NCBI GenBank assembly: GCA_030248215.1
Contig: JASANG010001289.1
Location: forward strand, 62,001 to 126,000
Length of the DNA: 64,000 nucleotides
Source: Enoplolaimus lenunculus
Lineage: Eukaryota > Nematoda > Enoplea > Enoplida > Thoracostomopsidae
Reading direction: 5' to 3'
Shown here: positions 17,724 to 29,500 of the stretch, piece by piece
How positions within the stretch are numbered: position 1 is the first letter of the stretch
Layout: every line of letters begins with the position of its first letter
Made by a program: the position numbers and the translations under genes
Notes under the pieces: model-generated
Databases searched by the model: none
Seen by the model: only the letters and a program-made list of their open reading frames with translations
Told to the model about the DNA's origin: nothing

Positions 17724-17899
17724 AAAATTTCATAACCGAAATTGCCGGAGGCCGGAGCTGGAGGCAGACCTCCGGTTGTACCCTGGTACGTATATTGAAG
17801 TGTAAAAGCCTGAGAAATGTTTTACTATATTTTTATACCAACTGCCAATACAATTGACTATTGAGTCATTGAACCAATGTTAATTGTAGCATATCTGTC

Positions 17900-19125
17900 A
17901 GGGTTGTTGGCCGGAAAAAATGTTTTTCTCGTTTTTCCATTTTATCCGAGGGGGGTGGAAAAAATGGAAAAATATTATACGATTCTTTAATATATTTTGC
18001 AACTAAAAATATATATATCGTGTATATATCCAGCAGGACACATTATATGTTCGAAAAGACTGAAATTGCAGCATATGAATACATAAATGAAATTCTGAAT
18101 TGCAGCTTTGCCGCGAGATTTATGTAAAACTAAAACTACATATACATCTCGTTCGATTCGCTCACCAGGTTTAATCGACAGTGGGGCCAAACTTATGGCG
18201 CTCAAAATTGAAGACTTTACCGTATGATTTAACACAAGAATACGTCTTGCTTCAACCTCGCTTTGTTCGCAAGGTTGCAGTGGTTAGGAGGCTTTCATAT
18301 CAGAAAAACCCAAGTGTCTTGGAATTTAAAATATGCTTACAAAAACAAGTGTAACTTGTGTAGCTCGTTTCACTCATGAGTTTTTTAGTTCTGACAACCT
18401 CCCCCCGATTATAGCGCATCTAAACTTAAATTTTTAAAAAATTCGAATTTTGAAGGTCTTATATTTCTAGTTTGAATTCAAAATTTTTTGTAGAAAAATC
18501 AGACAAATTGGTCAATGCAAAGAACAGGGGCGGAACAGCATATTCCTAAGCCTAAGCATAAGCCTAAGCGTAAGAATGAGCACTTCCTAAGCCTAAGCCA
18601 GGCAAAAAAATTAGTCTAAACATTATGCTTACTCTATTCTAGTTCCACAAAAAACGCTTTACATGGGACGACAAATTATATACCAACTGACACAGGTTGC
18701 GGAACTAAGACGAATATTGTTAAATGTTCTCCAATCAAACGCCTGGCTGACGAGTTACTGTGAAATAACTAACTTTGGCGCCGAACCATGATCGCTGGCA
18801 AGGCGCCAAATCAGTTATTTGACAGCAGAAAGTTTAACACCGCTCGTCTTAGCTTTGCAAACTGCGTCAAATGATATATAATTTGTCCAAGTTTTAGAAA
18901 AAATTGTTTTTGGGTCCCAAGTGGCTGACATTGTGGCCTTACAAATCCAATTTTTCAAAAACTCAGTTTTTGTCATGGAATAATACAGGGTATGTCATCA
19001 GAAGATCAAATTTGCAAAAAGGTTCAAAATCCAAGCATTTTTGGGCAAACGCCCGCGAAGGGTGGGATAACCAATCGCTCAGACAAAGAATCATTTTTTC
19101 ATTTTTTCCGGATAAAACAACCCTG
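17900..19125. mobile_element. 1.2-kb CAGGG-end non-autonomous hAT-like element
   Basis: Ends CAGGGTTGTTGGCCGGAAAA and, inverted, CAGGGTTGTTTTATCCGGAA. Flanking 8-mers ATATCTGT and ATATCTTT match at 7 of 8. CAG(G)G termini with 8-bp duplications are characteristic of the hAT superfamily. A TTAGGC MITE is nested at 18510-18669. Long overlapping frames at 18904-19382 on both strands are not supported as genes. Diverged relatives are at 4740-5500 and about 30080-30560. Confidence 0.8.
18510..18669. mobile_element. TTAGGC-array MITE (GGCC-type ends), 160 bp
   Basis: The left end GGTCAATGCAAAGAACAGGG and right end TTTACATGGGAC are slightly decayed. The 8-bp duplication GACAAATT is perfect (18502-18509 and 18670-18677). 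The body holds several CCTAAG hexamers and ends AAAAATTAGTCTAAA like its relatives. Confidence 0.9.
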
Positions 19126-19251
19126 ATATCTTTAATAACAACGTTGCGAGAATTTATTTTGTACAATAAAAATAACAGAATTTCCGGCATTATCAAACGG
19201 AACCGGACACGGACATCGACTACTTTTACGGGAAATGGAAATATATATTCG

Positions 19252-19473
19252 GCAGGGTATAACCTGATATCCGTTTCCATTTTCGGTATTAACAACCGTG
19301 CATCCGCTAGTTTTTGTTTAAAATTTAGAAAGCCCGATGAATACTTGCAGGCTTCAATTGTTGTGGCAGAAAAGTAAAGCATCTTTGAAACTTTTATACT
19401 TCAATATCCGTCTACCGGGTCCGTTATTTTAATCACTATCCGTTTCCGTTATTTTTTACCATTAGTTTAACAC
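19252..19473. mobile_element. CAGGGT-end MITE with CCGTTTCCGTTATTTT blocks
   Basis: It starts CAGGGTATAACCTGATATCC, and the right side ends TCCGTTATTTTTTACC...TTTAACACCCT. It shares the AGAAAGCCCGATGAATA segment with the copy at 20017-20347. Confidence 0.65.
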
Positions 19474-20016
19474 CCTAAATCTTCAAAAATATGAAAATTC
19501 CTTGATTTTGGAGCCTTCAGGCTTTTACATTGATTTGGGCCGAGCCCCCACATGCTTGTCAAGCCAATACATTCGTGCAGTGTAGGTTCTAATGGAAATA
19601 GGATTTTCACGCTTTGTTTGGTACTCGAAATACATTGGCCCAATATTTATACAATTCAAATCGAGTTTGATAACAGTTTTCACACCCGCGATATACCTAA
19701 CACTAGCATACTTTGTTCAACTCTGCTCATTTCTATTGTAGTATTGAATACAATCACGCCAATAGCTTTGCCTTCCAAAACATTTTTCGAATGAATTCTA
19801 TGAATTCTGAAACTGTTATATAATGGCATGTAAGTTCTATCAGTCAACATTGATTTGTTTTATCTGCTGTAGTTACCCGAATAATAGGATGTAATAAGAT
19901 AGGATCCCAATTTTCCCAATCACTAGAAGTCTGTATACCCTAATTGGAATTCGTTAGTGGAAAGAGTCCATAAAAGATTACAAAGTTGAAGACAGAATCA
20001 GCGAATGTGTTCATGA

Positions 20017-20347
20017 CAGGGTGTAACCGGATATTCGATTTAGTTTCCGGTAAAAAATCGGTGTCCGTTTCCGTTTCTGTTCTAGAAATAACGGAAATCG
20101 TTATTTCCAATAATTGTAATTTTATTCGAATTGAAATAAAAATTACAAAATTTATCCAAATATTTAATCAGCTATTTTTTGTTTATTTTAGAAAGTCCAG
20201 TGAATATTTGCACAACTCTATTGTGCTGCCAGAAAAAATAAAGAATCTGAAAATTTTATATTAATATCCGTTATATCCGTTTGCCGGTTCTGTTTCCGTT
20301 ATTTTAAGCACTCGTTTCCGTTATTTTTACTATTCGTTTGCACCCTG
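20017..20347. mobile_element. CAGGGTGTAACCGG hAT-like MITE, 331 bp
   Basis: Ends CAGGGTGTAACCGGATAT and, inverted, CAGGGTGCAAACGAATAG. Flanks GTTCATGA and GTTCATGG give a 7/8 8-bp duplication, supporting hAT-type insertion. It lies 180 bp upstream of the astacin start codon. Confidence 0.85.
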
Positions 20348-20529
20348 GTTCATGGAGTGCTGTCGTAATTTCGTATTATCGTTTACTCTTTAGTTTTGCT
20401 GAAATGTAGAAGGCAAACTGTATATATACATTAATCAAATGCTATAGAAATTGGTAAACTGAATCTATGAAATAAATATTAACATCCATTTCGAACCGGC
20501 TTCTGCCCAGAAAAGTATAATGCGTCAAT

Positions 20530-23500
20530 ATGGCTTTAATAGTTCGTACCTTTGGTAAATCGTTATTGCTTCTAACATTTTTTATCCAAGTAAGACTTTA
20601 ATCTTATTTGAATATTTGCCGTATGTCTTATTCAGGTATTTCTATTAAGCTGTTCTGCCTACATTAGTGGATACAACGCGCATGTACCCGCTTTGATAAA
20701 AGTGTTTGTATACTTCATTGTTTACCTTTACGCTTTGTGGATTGTCCGATTGTTCAAACGATCTAGATTAACTAAACTAACTGGCAGGTGATGCTTTAAG
20801 CTCATTTCAAATCTCTGGCATATATTAGTTCATCTAAACCTAATGAATTTTAAAAACTACATAGTTCCAGTGCCACTTAGTCACACGTTTAGACTCTGGC
20901 GGAGTCGAATTTGACTCAGTTTTGCAGTCCTTTAGAACCTATTCCGGAGGGAGTCAATTTGGCTGACCATTTTTCGCAGTGTAGTGTTCTGGGGCTCTAT
21001 CCGTTTTAACGTTTTTTCATTGACTGTAGCACAAGTATACGTTTTTCAATTTTTCCGTTTTTCAATAATTTTCCGGCAAAAACTGAAAAAAGTACAGAAC
21101 AATGATAGAAAGCGCGCACGGCTGCCTAGTTTCAACGCCTTTCAGTTGGCACGTTCCTATAATTAACATGATCCAGATATTTATTTCTTCAGACAAATGG
21201 TTCATGGCTTGGACGGCAATTCACGAGGCAGATTCGCCGTCGTGCATCTCAAACATTTGGCGGCGATATACGATTGGCTGCTGAAGGGACGAGTACCAAC
21301 GATACCATTCGGGTTCTAGTGGAAAAGTATAAGATATCTGGAAGTCAAGACGGAGAACTAGACGCTGCAGTCAAGGGTAAGATAATTACTACTGTGTATA
21401 ATATGGGTTTATGAGTGTCATAGATAAGATTTCAATTGAATCTGACATGTACTTTTTAACTATTACATTAATACTGCAATATATGTATACTTGAATCTTA
21501 GGAATAACGCAGTATTCCGACTGCGTAATTATTTGCAGATGCATAATATTTGCGCAGCGTCTTTAACTCAAACCAATAAAATAGATTAACGCGAACTCGT
21601 ATTAAACTTACAAAAATTTTAATTTAAGTTAAACTTAAGATTGTAGTTTAGTTATGGTCAGTTCAGCCATTTAAACTTTGCTTAAACTAACGATCAAATT
21701 TAATTGAGATATTAATTATATATAAGTTTATGTTTTATAAATACGTGTGACTTGCTTCAAAAGTTGTTGATTTCTTTCGACTGTCTCCGATTTTACATGA
21801 CAAATAAAATATACATTTTAGAGGTAAAAGCGAAATGGCCAAACCAGACCGTTTACTACAAATTGGGCGTAATCACAAAACGACGAAAATTTTTGTTTAC
21901 AAAAGCCGTTAAGCATCTACAAAGAATTACTTGTTTGAAATTTGTGAGTTGTTTGGTTTACAAGCTATACTAGACAAGGTGTAAACGGATAGTAAAAATA
22001 TCGCAAACGAAAACGAAACAAACAGTTATCAAAATAACGGAAACGGATATTGAAGTGCGAACCTTCGAAGATGTTCTATTTTTCTACCAACGAATAATGC
22101 AATGAATGATACGTTGGCTTTAATTAGCAAGGCGCTTTTAGCAGTACCAGTTCAGCAGAGAAGCATTTTTGTATTTGCACATATATATGTTTGTGTATTG
22201 ATTGTCTATATTTTGGGCATGACATCACTTGTCGTAAACTGCGCAGGGTGTGTAATTTATTGCTGTAATTATTAAAATCAATGAAACGTAAGTTTTACTT
22301 CAATGCACCATATACGTATTTAAATTATACAACATAAAAATCTTAAGGGAATATGAATAGTATGGTCAGTTTATATTTTGCAATATGTAAGGTATTAAAA
22401 AATTTATCATAATCGCAAGGTTCAAAAACGGTAAATTCATGAACATAGTATTAACAGCCTGTTAATTAATGATCTGTAATGACGTCATCTTTTCTCGAAC
22501 ATTCCAGAACTCCATCGAACATTCGAGAACAATGCCAAAAGGTATAAATACCCGGCACTTTCTGACACTTGCCATTCCTTTGACTGTTTCTTTTACTGAC
22601 TGGTTCTCTTAACCACTTCGCTTTAATTGCTTATTTTACTTCGCTTTACTGTAACTGTTTCTTTTACTTAATAAATAATAACCTAACCGCTCGTTTATTG
22701 ATTCGAGTAGTAGGCTCTCTCGGTAACAGTAACTTAGTAACTAGTAATAGCATTAATAGTCAACTCAACGACTACACTTATTACAGATCTATCATAAATC
22801 AGGTATGGTAGCTTTATGGCAGATATAAATAATATTTAAACCTAACCACCAGACATCGCGCGCCATGTTTTTATCATTGATAAAAACTTCTTGAAGCTGA
22901 ACTGTTCTATCATTTCAAAAGATCTCGGCGATATAACATATGTCATGCAAATAATACAACACATGGCTGAAAGCAAATGTTTTATTTTGAATGTTGTGAT
23001 TAATAGAGGAAACCAAAAGTGATCAACTGAGTCTGAAGCTTTTAACGGTAATATACCAAAGTATAAATATTAACTTGCATTCTACTTCAAAGTACGACTG
23101 AATTTAACCGGCATATGGTAATATGAATAATATTACGCATCGTGACTTGAAATGAATGTGTGAAACGTCATAAATCATTAATTTGTCAACTTAAATATAA
23201 CGATTTTAACACTACAACGCAGCATGTGATTCAGTCGTTGTTCTTAAATGGTTGAATTTGTTGACTTAGACATTAGTCTTGTAGTCTCACTTCAAATTTC
23301 TTAGAATCTTAATCACTATGTACATGGTATATTCCGGTATGAAGAGCTATTTAATTATGTTTTTGTCGTTCATTAGTTAGAAAAAGTCTAAAGAAACGTT
23401 TTTAACATTTCCGACACGTAAATGAAATCATAAGCCTGTTTCTCATAGTGTGTATAATGTTTTAAACTATAGTATTTTTGCAATTTGTAGTATTTTTCTT

Positions 23501-26500
23501 TTGAGCAGTACGTGTTTTGTTCATATTATGTTTTTCTACTGTAACAGTGTGAGACATGGATATCCTGGTGCGTATGCAATATATGTAATTCTGGGACACG
23601 CCCTGAGCGGTATGGTAAATTGCAGCGCTTTGAACATGGTATCCAGTCGAAAGTAGGATGGACGATCAAGAAACGACCTTGTTGAAACTTGGGGCATTTA
23701 AGCATGTGAGACATGTTTGTCCTGGTGCATATGCAACATATGCAAGGCACACTGTGTAGTAGGCTTGCCGGTAGGATACGTTCGACACGTATAGTCGACA
23801 ATAAAAGCAGTTGGACAGGCGGGATACGAGGCGCAGTGGTAACAGCGTCTGTCTGACAAGCAGTACGTCGGTAGTTCGAAACCACAAAAATCCAGCTTTT
23901 CTAGCTGCGTAGTAAAAAGGTCTGAAGTCACGGTTCCTACCTAGACCGACATCTACCATGCTGTGTTGGTTCGTTAGCTGGAAAATATCAAGCTATTTAG
24001 ATATTACATATGAGAACTTTTCGATATATGCCAATCCATCTAAGTATTTAAACGCTTTGGGCAGGCAGCTCCGGTGGCACTACGCACAAACAGGCTCATA
24101 GAGCCACAAGATAACGAGTATCTTATGTTTTCCAGTTTGAAGTTGCAATAAATAACTGTAAGTAGTAAAGGGCTTCAAAACCCCAAATGTGAGTGCCATC
24201 ACCATTCGTTAAAAACTGAAGCCAACTGGTAGCGACGGAATTGTAGGTTTACAGTCTACGATACTAACGTTATAACAAGAATTTTAGTGGTTTTTCGAAG
24301 CTATTAAGTGCCGAAGGCAGTAAACTTTTCCTTAAGTGTGTAATTGCCAAAGGAAAGAACTAGCCAACTGGAAAATCTTGTGTGCCAGTATCGTGCTCCG
24401 TGTATTAATGTGTTCCTATTTCTTTATATATGTGTGTAGAGATGTGTTTATTAATAATCTAAAAACCTTATTAAAGTTGAGCGGTATAAATTATTAATTC
24501 AAGCAAGTAATGTAACAAACAACGAAGTACTTAATGGAGCTAACTGTGAAACGTTTTAGTTTGAAGTAAATACAGTTCATTAAGTTTTCTTATCTTTTAA
24601 GTCATATATGTGTGACAATTCTTAAATAGTTCTTTTGAAAATCTTTCACGAATGGTATACAAAATAACCTTTTTCGTTATTAGTATCTTATTTCAACTGT
24701 CGAGTAAATAGAATCATATTTATTCACGGCAGGTGTTCGCTGAATTATCTTGATTGTTAAGCTAAATTCGTACTGTTAGATGGATGATGTTAACGCGAAC
24801 GAGCGCAACAATTGCAGACAGGTCGAGCGACGCCTGGGTGGGCCTACGCAGCAGCACCAGCTCAACAACTATTGATTTGGAAGTTAATTTTGAACAAGGC
24901 TCTGTAAGTAAAAGAGTGATGGGATGTATATTTAACCTTCCGGTTATCACAGAGGACATTTCGAAACTGCGGTGATTATATTTTAGTTAAAAAAATAACT
25001 GAAAAAATCATAACCTATCCTGCGAACGCTACTTTCTTGATTACGTTCATTGTCTGTTCAGCTCTGCCACTGTCCATAAATTTAAATGATCACCCAGCCA
25101 CTATAAACTAGTGTTCAGCTCGTGCTATTCAACAGTCTTACAGCCTTGAAGTACATTTCTGTTGGTCCTAAAAAGTTGCGCAAAGTATTGCCCTTGTACT
25201 TTATCTTTTCAAATAAAACAATTTCTATCATTTAGATGAGCGAATTATTAGGATATCTAAGCCAAATGCATAATTTCTTCTTTACTAAAGTTACAAAATG
25301 TCGTCAAACATACTGAGTTATATGCAATACATTTACGGTATAAAATATAATCGTAGTTACGGCACATATATGTTAACTATTGACGGTTAAAACCATCACA
25401 GTAAATTAAAACATTTATTGTTTTGAAGAAATAACTCAAAAAAGTTCCACCAGTTGTGACTGGCTATCAAAACATACCAACAATAAACTGATTTGCACAG
25501 AAACTGCACGTTTATAACCTGTTGCTATATGTGGTGGCATCTTAAATGACATGTTTAATGTTTTGTAACGCTAGACAGACTGTAATATCAAGGCATATCA
25601 ATAAATTCATTATAGTTTTGTACTTCGGAAACATAAATTTATCAAAATAAACCATGACTTTGCGATTCCACATTTACAGAAAACAATTATGGTTTTTACG
25701 GTAAGCTTTATGCTTCTAGACTTTTCGTTTCAACTTAAAAGACGCTTAATTTTGAATTTTAACACCTGCAATTATGCCTTACGTTTGTTCTACATGCATT
25801 TTATATTAGTCTTGTGTAACGCAGACAAATTTTCGATTAAAAACAACTAACACCGTTAAACATTGTGTATTTCAGGAATCAACAAAACACCCGAAGAACA
25901 ATCACAGTTACCCCCCTGCAGGCGGTAACCCATTCTAGTCAGGCCCAACACCAGCTGTGGCCATACCTGTGGATCCACGCCAAAACACCCATGATGGTGG
26001 GCAGGTGTCGTATAACGAAGATTGAAGATTAAAGCGGAAATATCATACGAGGATTAAATCCTGGTTCTTATGCTTACGCGCTTAGATACGAATTGCCAAA
26101 TGGATGATATAGTGTAATAAATTCAATGTACCTTCAAGGCGCTAACTTTAAGGCTGCAACCAGTTTTGACAGGAAGCGAACAGCGCTGAGCTTCTCGAGT
26201 AGCGACCCCCAATAAATATGTTCATTGTGTTACTGTACTTCTCTGCCATTTTGCATCATGTTGTAGGGTAAGATACGTTACATACTGCCAGATTTTCTAG
26301 AGTAATAACTTATTACTCTACCGTTTCAATAACATTACTAAAACAGACTGAATACTACGCAAATCAATCAAATGAAATTGACTTCATCTTTTAAATACGT
26401 AGTCAGGAATTGAAATTGTTTATGAATTTTCTTTATTGCTTCAGAGAAAGCACGGCGCTGTTCAAAATTTTAAATTTCCAAATTGAAAAAACCGTGTTAT

Positions 26501-29500
26501 AAATTTTGTTCTTTAATCTGGAATGCAATTGCACTTTTGGACAACCTTTCACGTGAGTTATTGTGGCTCCTGTATTATTTTGCAAAACCGTGTTGCAAAG
26601 TGATAGAATCTTTATATAGGAATTCTGCAAGTTTACTGACCGCAAGTGTGATTAAGATTACACATAAGCGAAAAAAATGCTGCCGTTTATAACACTAGTC
26701 TGCATAAAATGAGTTAACAGAGTGATACCGATGATATCGTAGGTCTCAGAAGAAACGGCAAATACAATAATTTTAAATGGTTATTTTTAATTATTTGAGG
26801 GAACATAAATTTATCATGTTGGTTAAACTTGGAAGCCAAACTAAATTGAAAGTTTTTTGTTGCGGATATATTTGTATGTATACTTCGCATTACTTGCATG
26901 TTAAAACTTGCAGAAATTGATGGACAGCAGTTCACCTATCGTTTAGCTTAAACACACGAGTTGATGCAGTGCTTTGGAAGCTATAAATCTATCACTATTT
27001 ATGGCACGAGGTTGAATACTGTTCGCATCATTTGTATTTAAAAACGAGTATACAAATTTGAAATTAATGTTAACAAAATCCCTTGCGCAAAAAATCAACA
27101 GAGTGTGTGTAAGCTAAGAATACTTAAAGGTATATAAATTGTGCCGTTGAATATTTTTGTTAGTGACAATACTGTATGCCCAATGAAGTTGCTGGACATC
27201 TTTGAAATGAACTGATGGTGGCATTACACACATATGCTGCGTTGTTGTGATAAAATCGCTGTAATTTTGCTTAACGAATTTAGTGATTGATGAGGTTTCA
27301 TATGTTCAGTTGTAGTTGCGTTACACTGTTTATATGACCATATGCCGGTAAATTTAGTCGTACTTTCAATTACTGTGCAAGTTAATATTTATACTTTACC
27401 AAATTACCATTATAAAAGACTTCGGACTCGGTTTATAGGTGTGACCCGCCCCTAAAATATTAATGAATTTTAAGTCACATGAACATTTAAAGATCGTTTT
27501 TGTTCACTCTATTAATCACTACATTAAAAATAAAACATCTGATTTCAGCCTTGTGTTGTATTATTTTCATGACATCTGTTATATCGCCGGCATCTTTTGA
27601 AAGGGTACAACACTTCTTCTTCATGAATTTCATTATTAAACATAAAAATATGGCGCGCGATCTCTGGTGGTTGGGTTTAAATACTTACATCTGCCATAAA
27701 GCTATTGGTATCTGATTTATGATACCTCATTAATTTAACATAACAGGTTGTTACCATACTCCTGAATTTATTGGTTTTGGACCTTTTGTCTTTGATAAAT
27801 TGTTTAAGTGTTACCCATCATAAACTGTAAAACGACAATATTATTCATAATTACTTCAGATTTTTATGTTATATATCTGGTGCATTAAACATAGCATTTG
27901 CGCTTTATTGATTTTAATACAATCACTAGTAACCGCATTAAATTACACACCCTATGCGCTCTTACATATATGTACTGCTTCCCTTGCTCTTTGCTCCCTC
28001 AGATCCTTCACCTTGGTTTTCGTTCTGCTCCGACAATAGCAATGTCGACACTTAATGTTATTCTCTGAAAACGATAAGAGTTTATCACCCTTTCATTTGC
28101 TTATAACTTGTGCATCAAATTACTTCCTAGGTTGATATCAATGCTGTTCAAGGAACATCACCTGACTACGTTTTGGTATTTGAAGGTGACGGCTGTTGGT
28201 CAGATCTCGGACGCCTTGGAGGTGTGCAAGGTCTCAGTCTCGGTAAATGTGTTGCCAGTTTGGTCATTTTTCTTTAACGTTCGAACTATGACAGCTTATT
28301 TGAAATGAAAAATTGAGCGTTTTCTACGTGATTTACTGTTAATTCTGATCATAAAAATTACTTTATATCCGGTATTTGTGGCATTTTAGTAACGGAAACG
28401 GGCATTGAGTGAAACCGGAAACGGATACCCGGTAGCACCCTGCAAACTAGTCAAGGTTCTTGCAGAATATTTATCAACATCATCTTCAGATACCTGTTGT
28501 AGCTCAATGCAAATGAACCTGTTGTTGCGAATTAACTTGCTCTACGAACTGTCTTTTGGGAATTCTGCACAACCGGGGAAAACAATTGTTGAATTACAAA
28601 AACGTTCACATGCCACGCATAAAAGAATCCAGAAAAACCAATACTTGTCAAAAGTTTTTCTTAAAGTTCGTATCTCGTATGAATCGACAGGTGAACAGAG
28701 ATTTGTGCACGGCTTCAATTAGGGGGAGGGTGGTTGGTCAGAGGGAGCGCTGTCCCTTAATACACTCCAAATAATATTTCTATTTAAGAAAAAATTTGTT
28801 ACATTTAAGAAATATAATTAGCAAGGTGCACTTGAAAAGTATTTCTGTTATAACAGAAAAGATTTCATAAAAGTTATGAAATAAAGTCTGAAAATAAAAG
28901 TTTTCCAGTTATTTTTTGAAAAATGGTCTTAAATCTCAGAAAAACCTGTCAGATTTGCGACAGAAAATACTTTTCTGAATAAATTCAGAAATACTTTTTT
29001 GTGTGTAGGATACCTCCCTGCCTACTTGCTGAAAAATTTATCTGCTGCATAAAACATCTATTTCAAAATTTTTTTTCTTGTCTGTCTAGAAATCTATTCG
29101 CCCCAGGGTACAACCGGAGGTCTACGTCTGGCTCTTGCCGGAGGCTGCGGTAAAACTTCGTAGTGACGTTTTCGTATTTTTATAAAAATCGTGTCCGTCG
29201 GTGAGTATGTTTTTAATTTCGGTGCAATTTTGGAAACTTTAATTGCCGAAATTTGTTCAACAAGGAGTTTAAAAAAACCAACTTTTTGACAATGTTTTAT
29301 TGTTCAGTTCTTAACTTTTAGTAAAAACATCATTTCTATTACTACGCTTTGCTTTAGTTCCTTCTCTGATTCCGGTCAACTTTGTTGTGCACCGGCTCCA
29401 GGTTTTTTAAGTACAGTTTCACCCTGCTCCGCTTCCATAATGACAAAGTCACCATTCATGGTTGCGTGCCCGCGGATTTCCAGTTAAACCGTTGTTCCTC

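Larger units (their letters stand above)
17117..17785. mobile_element. CCGGAGG MITE interrupted by two TTAGGC MITEs
   Basis: The left end is CAGGGTTTAGGTAATCGGAG and the right end is AGACCTCCGGTTGTACCCTG. The inner part contains ATAACCGAAATTGCCGGAGG as in other copies. Two complete GGCC-end elements (17226-17399 and 17535-17723) sit inside, each with its own 8-bp duplication. Removing them leaves about 290 bp. Confidence 0.7.
22245..27953. mobile_element. 5.7-kb element with long terminal inverted repeats, in an astacin intron
   Basis: The left arm (22245 to about 23230) and right arm (about 27229-27953) are inverted copies over about 700 bp, with landmarks such as AGGGTGTGTAATTTA, AATGCACCA, CATCGCGCGCCAT, GATATAACA and GGCATATGGT in the same order. 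Ends are AG...CT, flanked by CTGCGC and ATGCGC (5/6). Long inverted repeats, AG/CT ends and a 6-bp duplication would fit a decayed or non-autonomous Polinton-like element. CAGGG next to the left end also allows a hAT reading. No capsid, polymerase or integrase gene is recognised in the interior. The arms have diverged by eye at well over one base in ten, so the insertion is old. Confidence 0.7.

Noticed and set aside
18904-19382. Overlapping frames of 157 codons (+) and 139 codons (-)
   Set aside because: They run across the right end of a hAT-like element and into a second MITE. They are open on both strands with no recognisable domain, so chance is more likely.
21193-21376. Ras-association-like domain suggested by a segment of this exon
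   Set aside because: Phase-matched joining to the KWPNQTVYYKLG exon and the FGGD motif show that it is the astacin propeptide.
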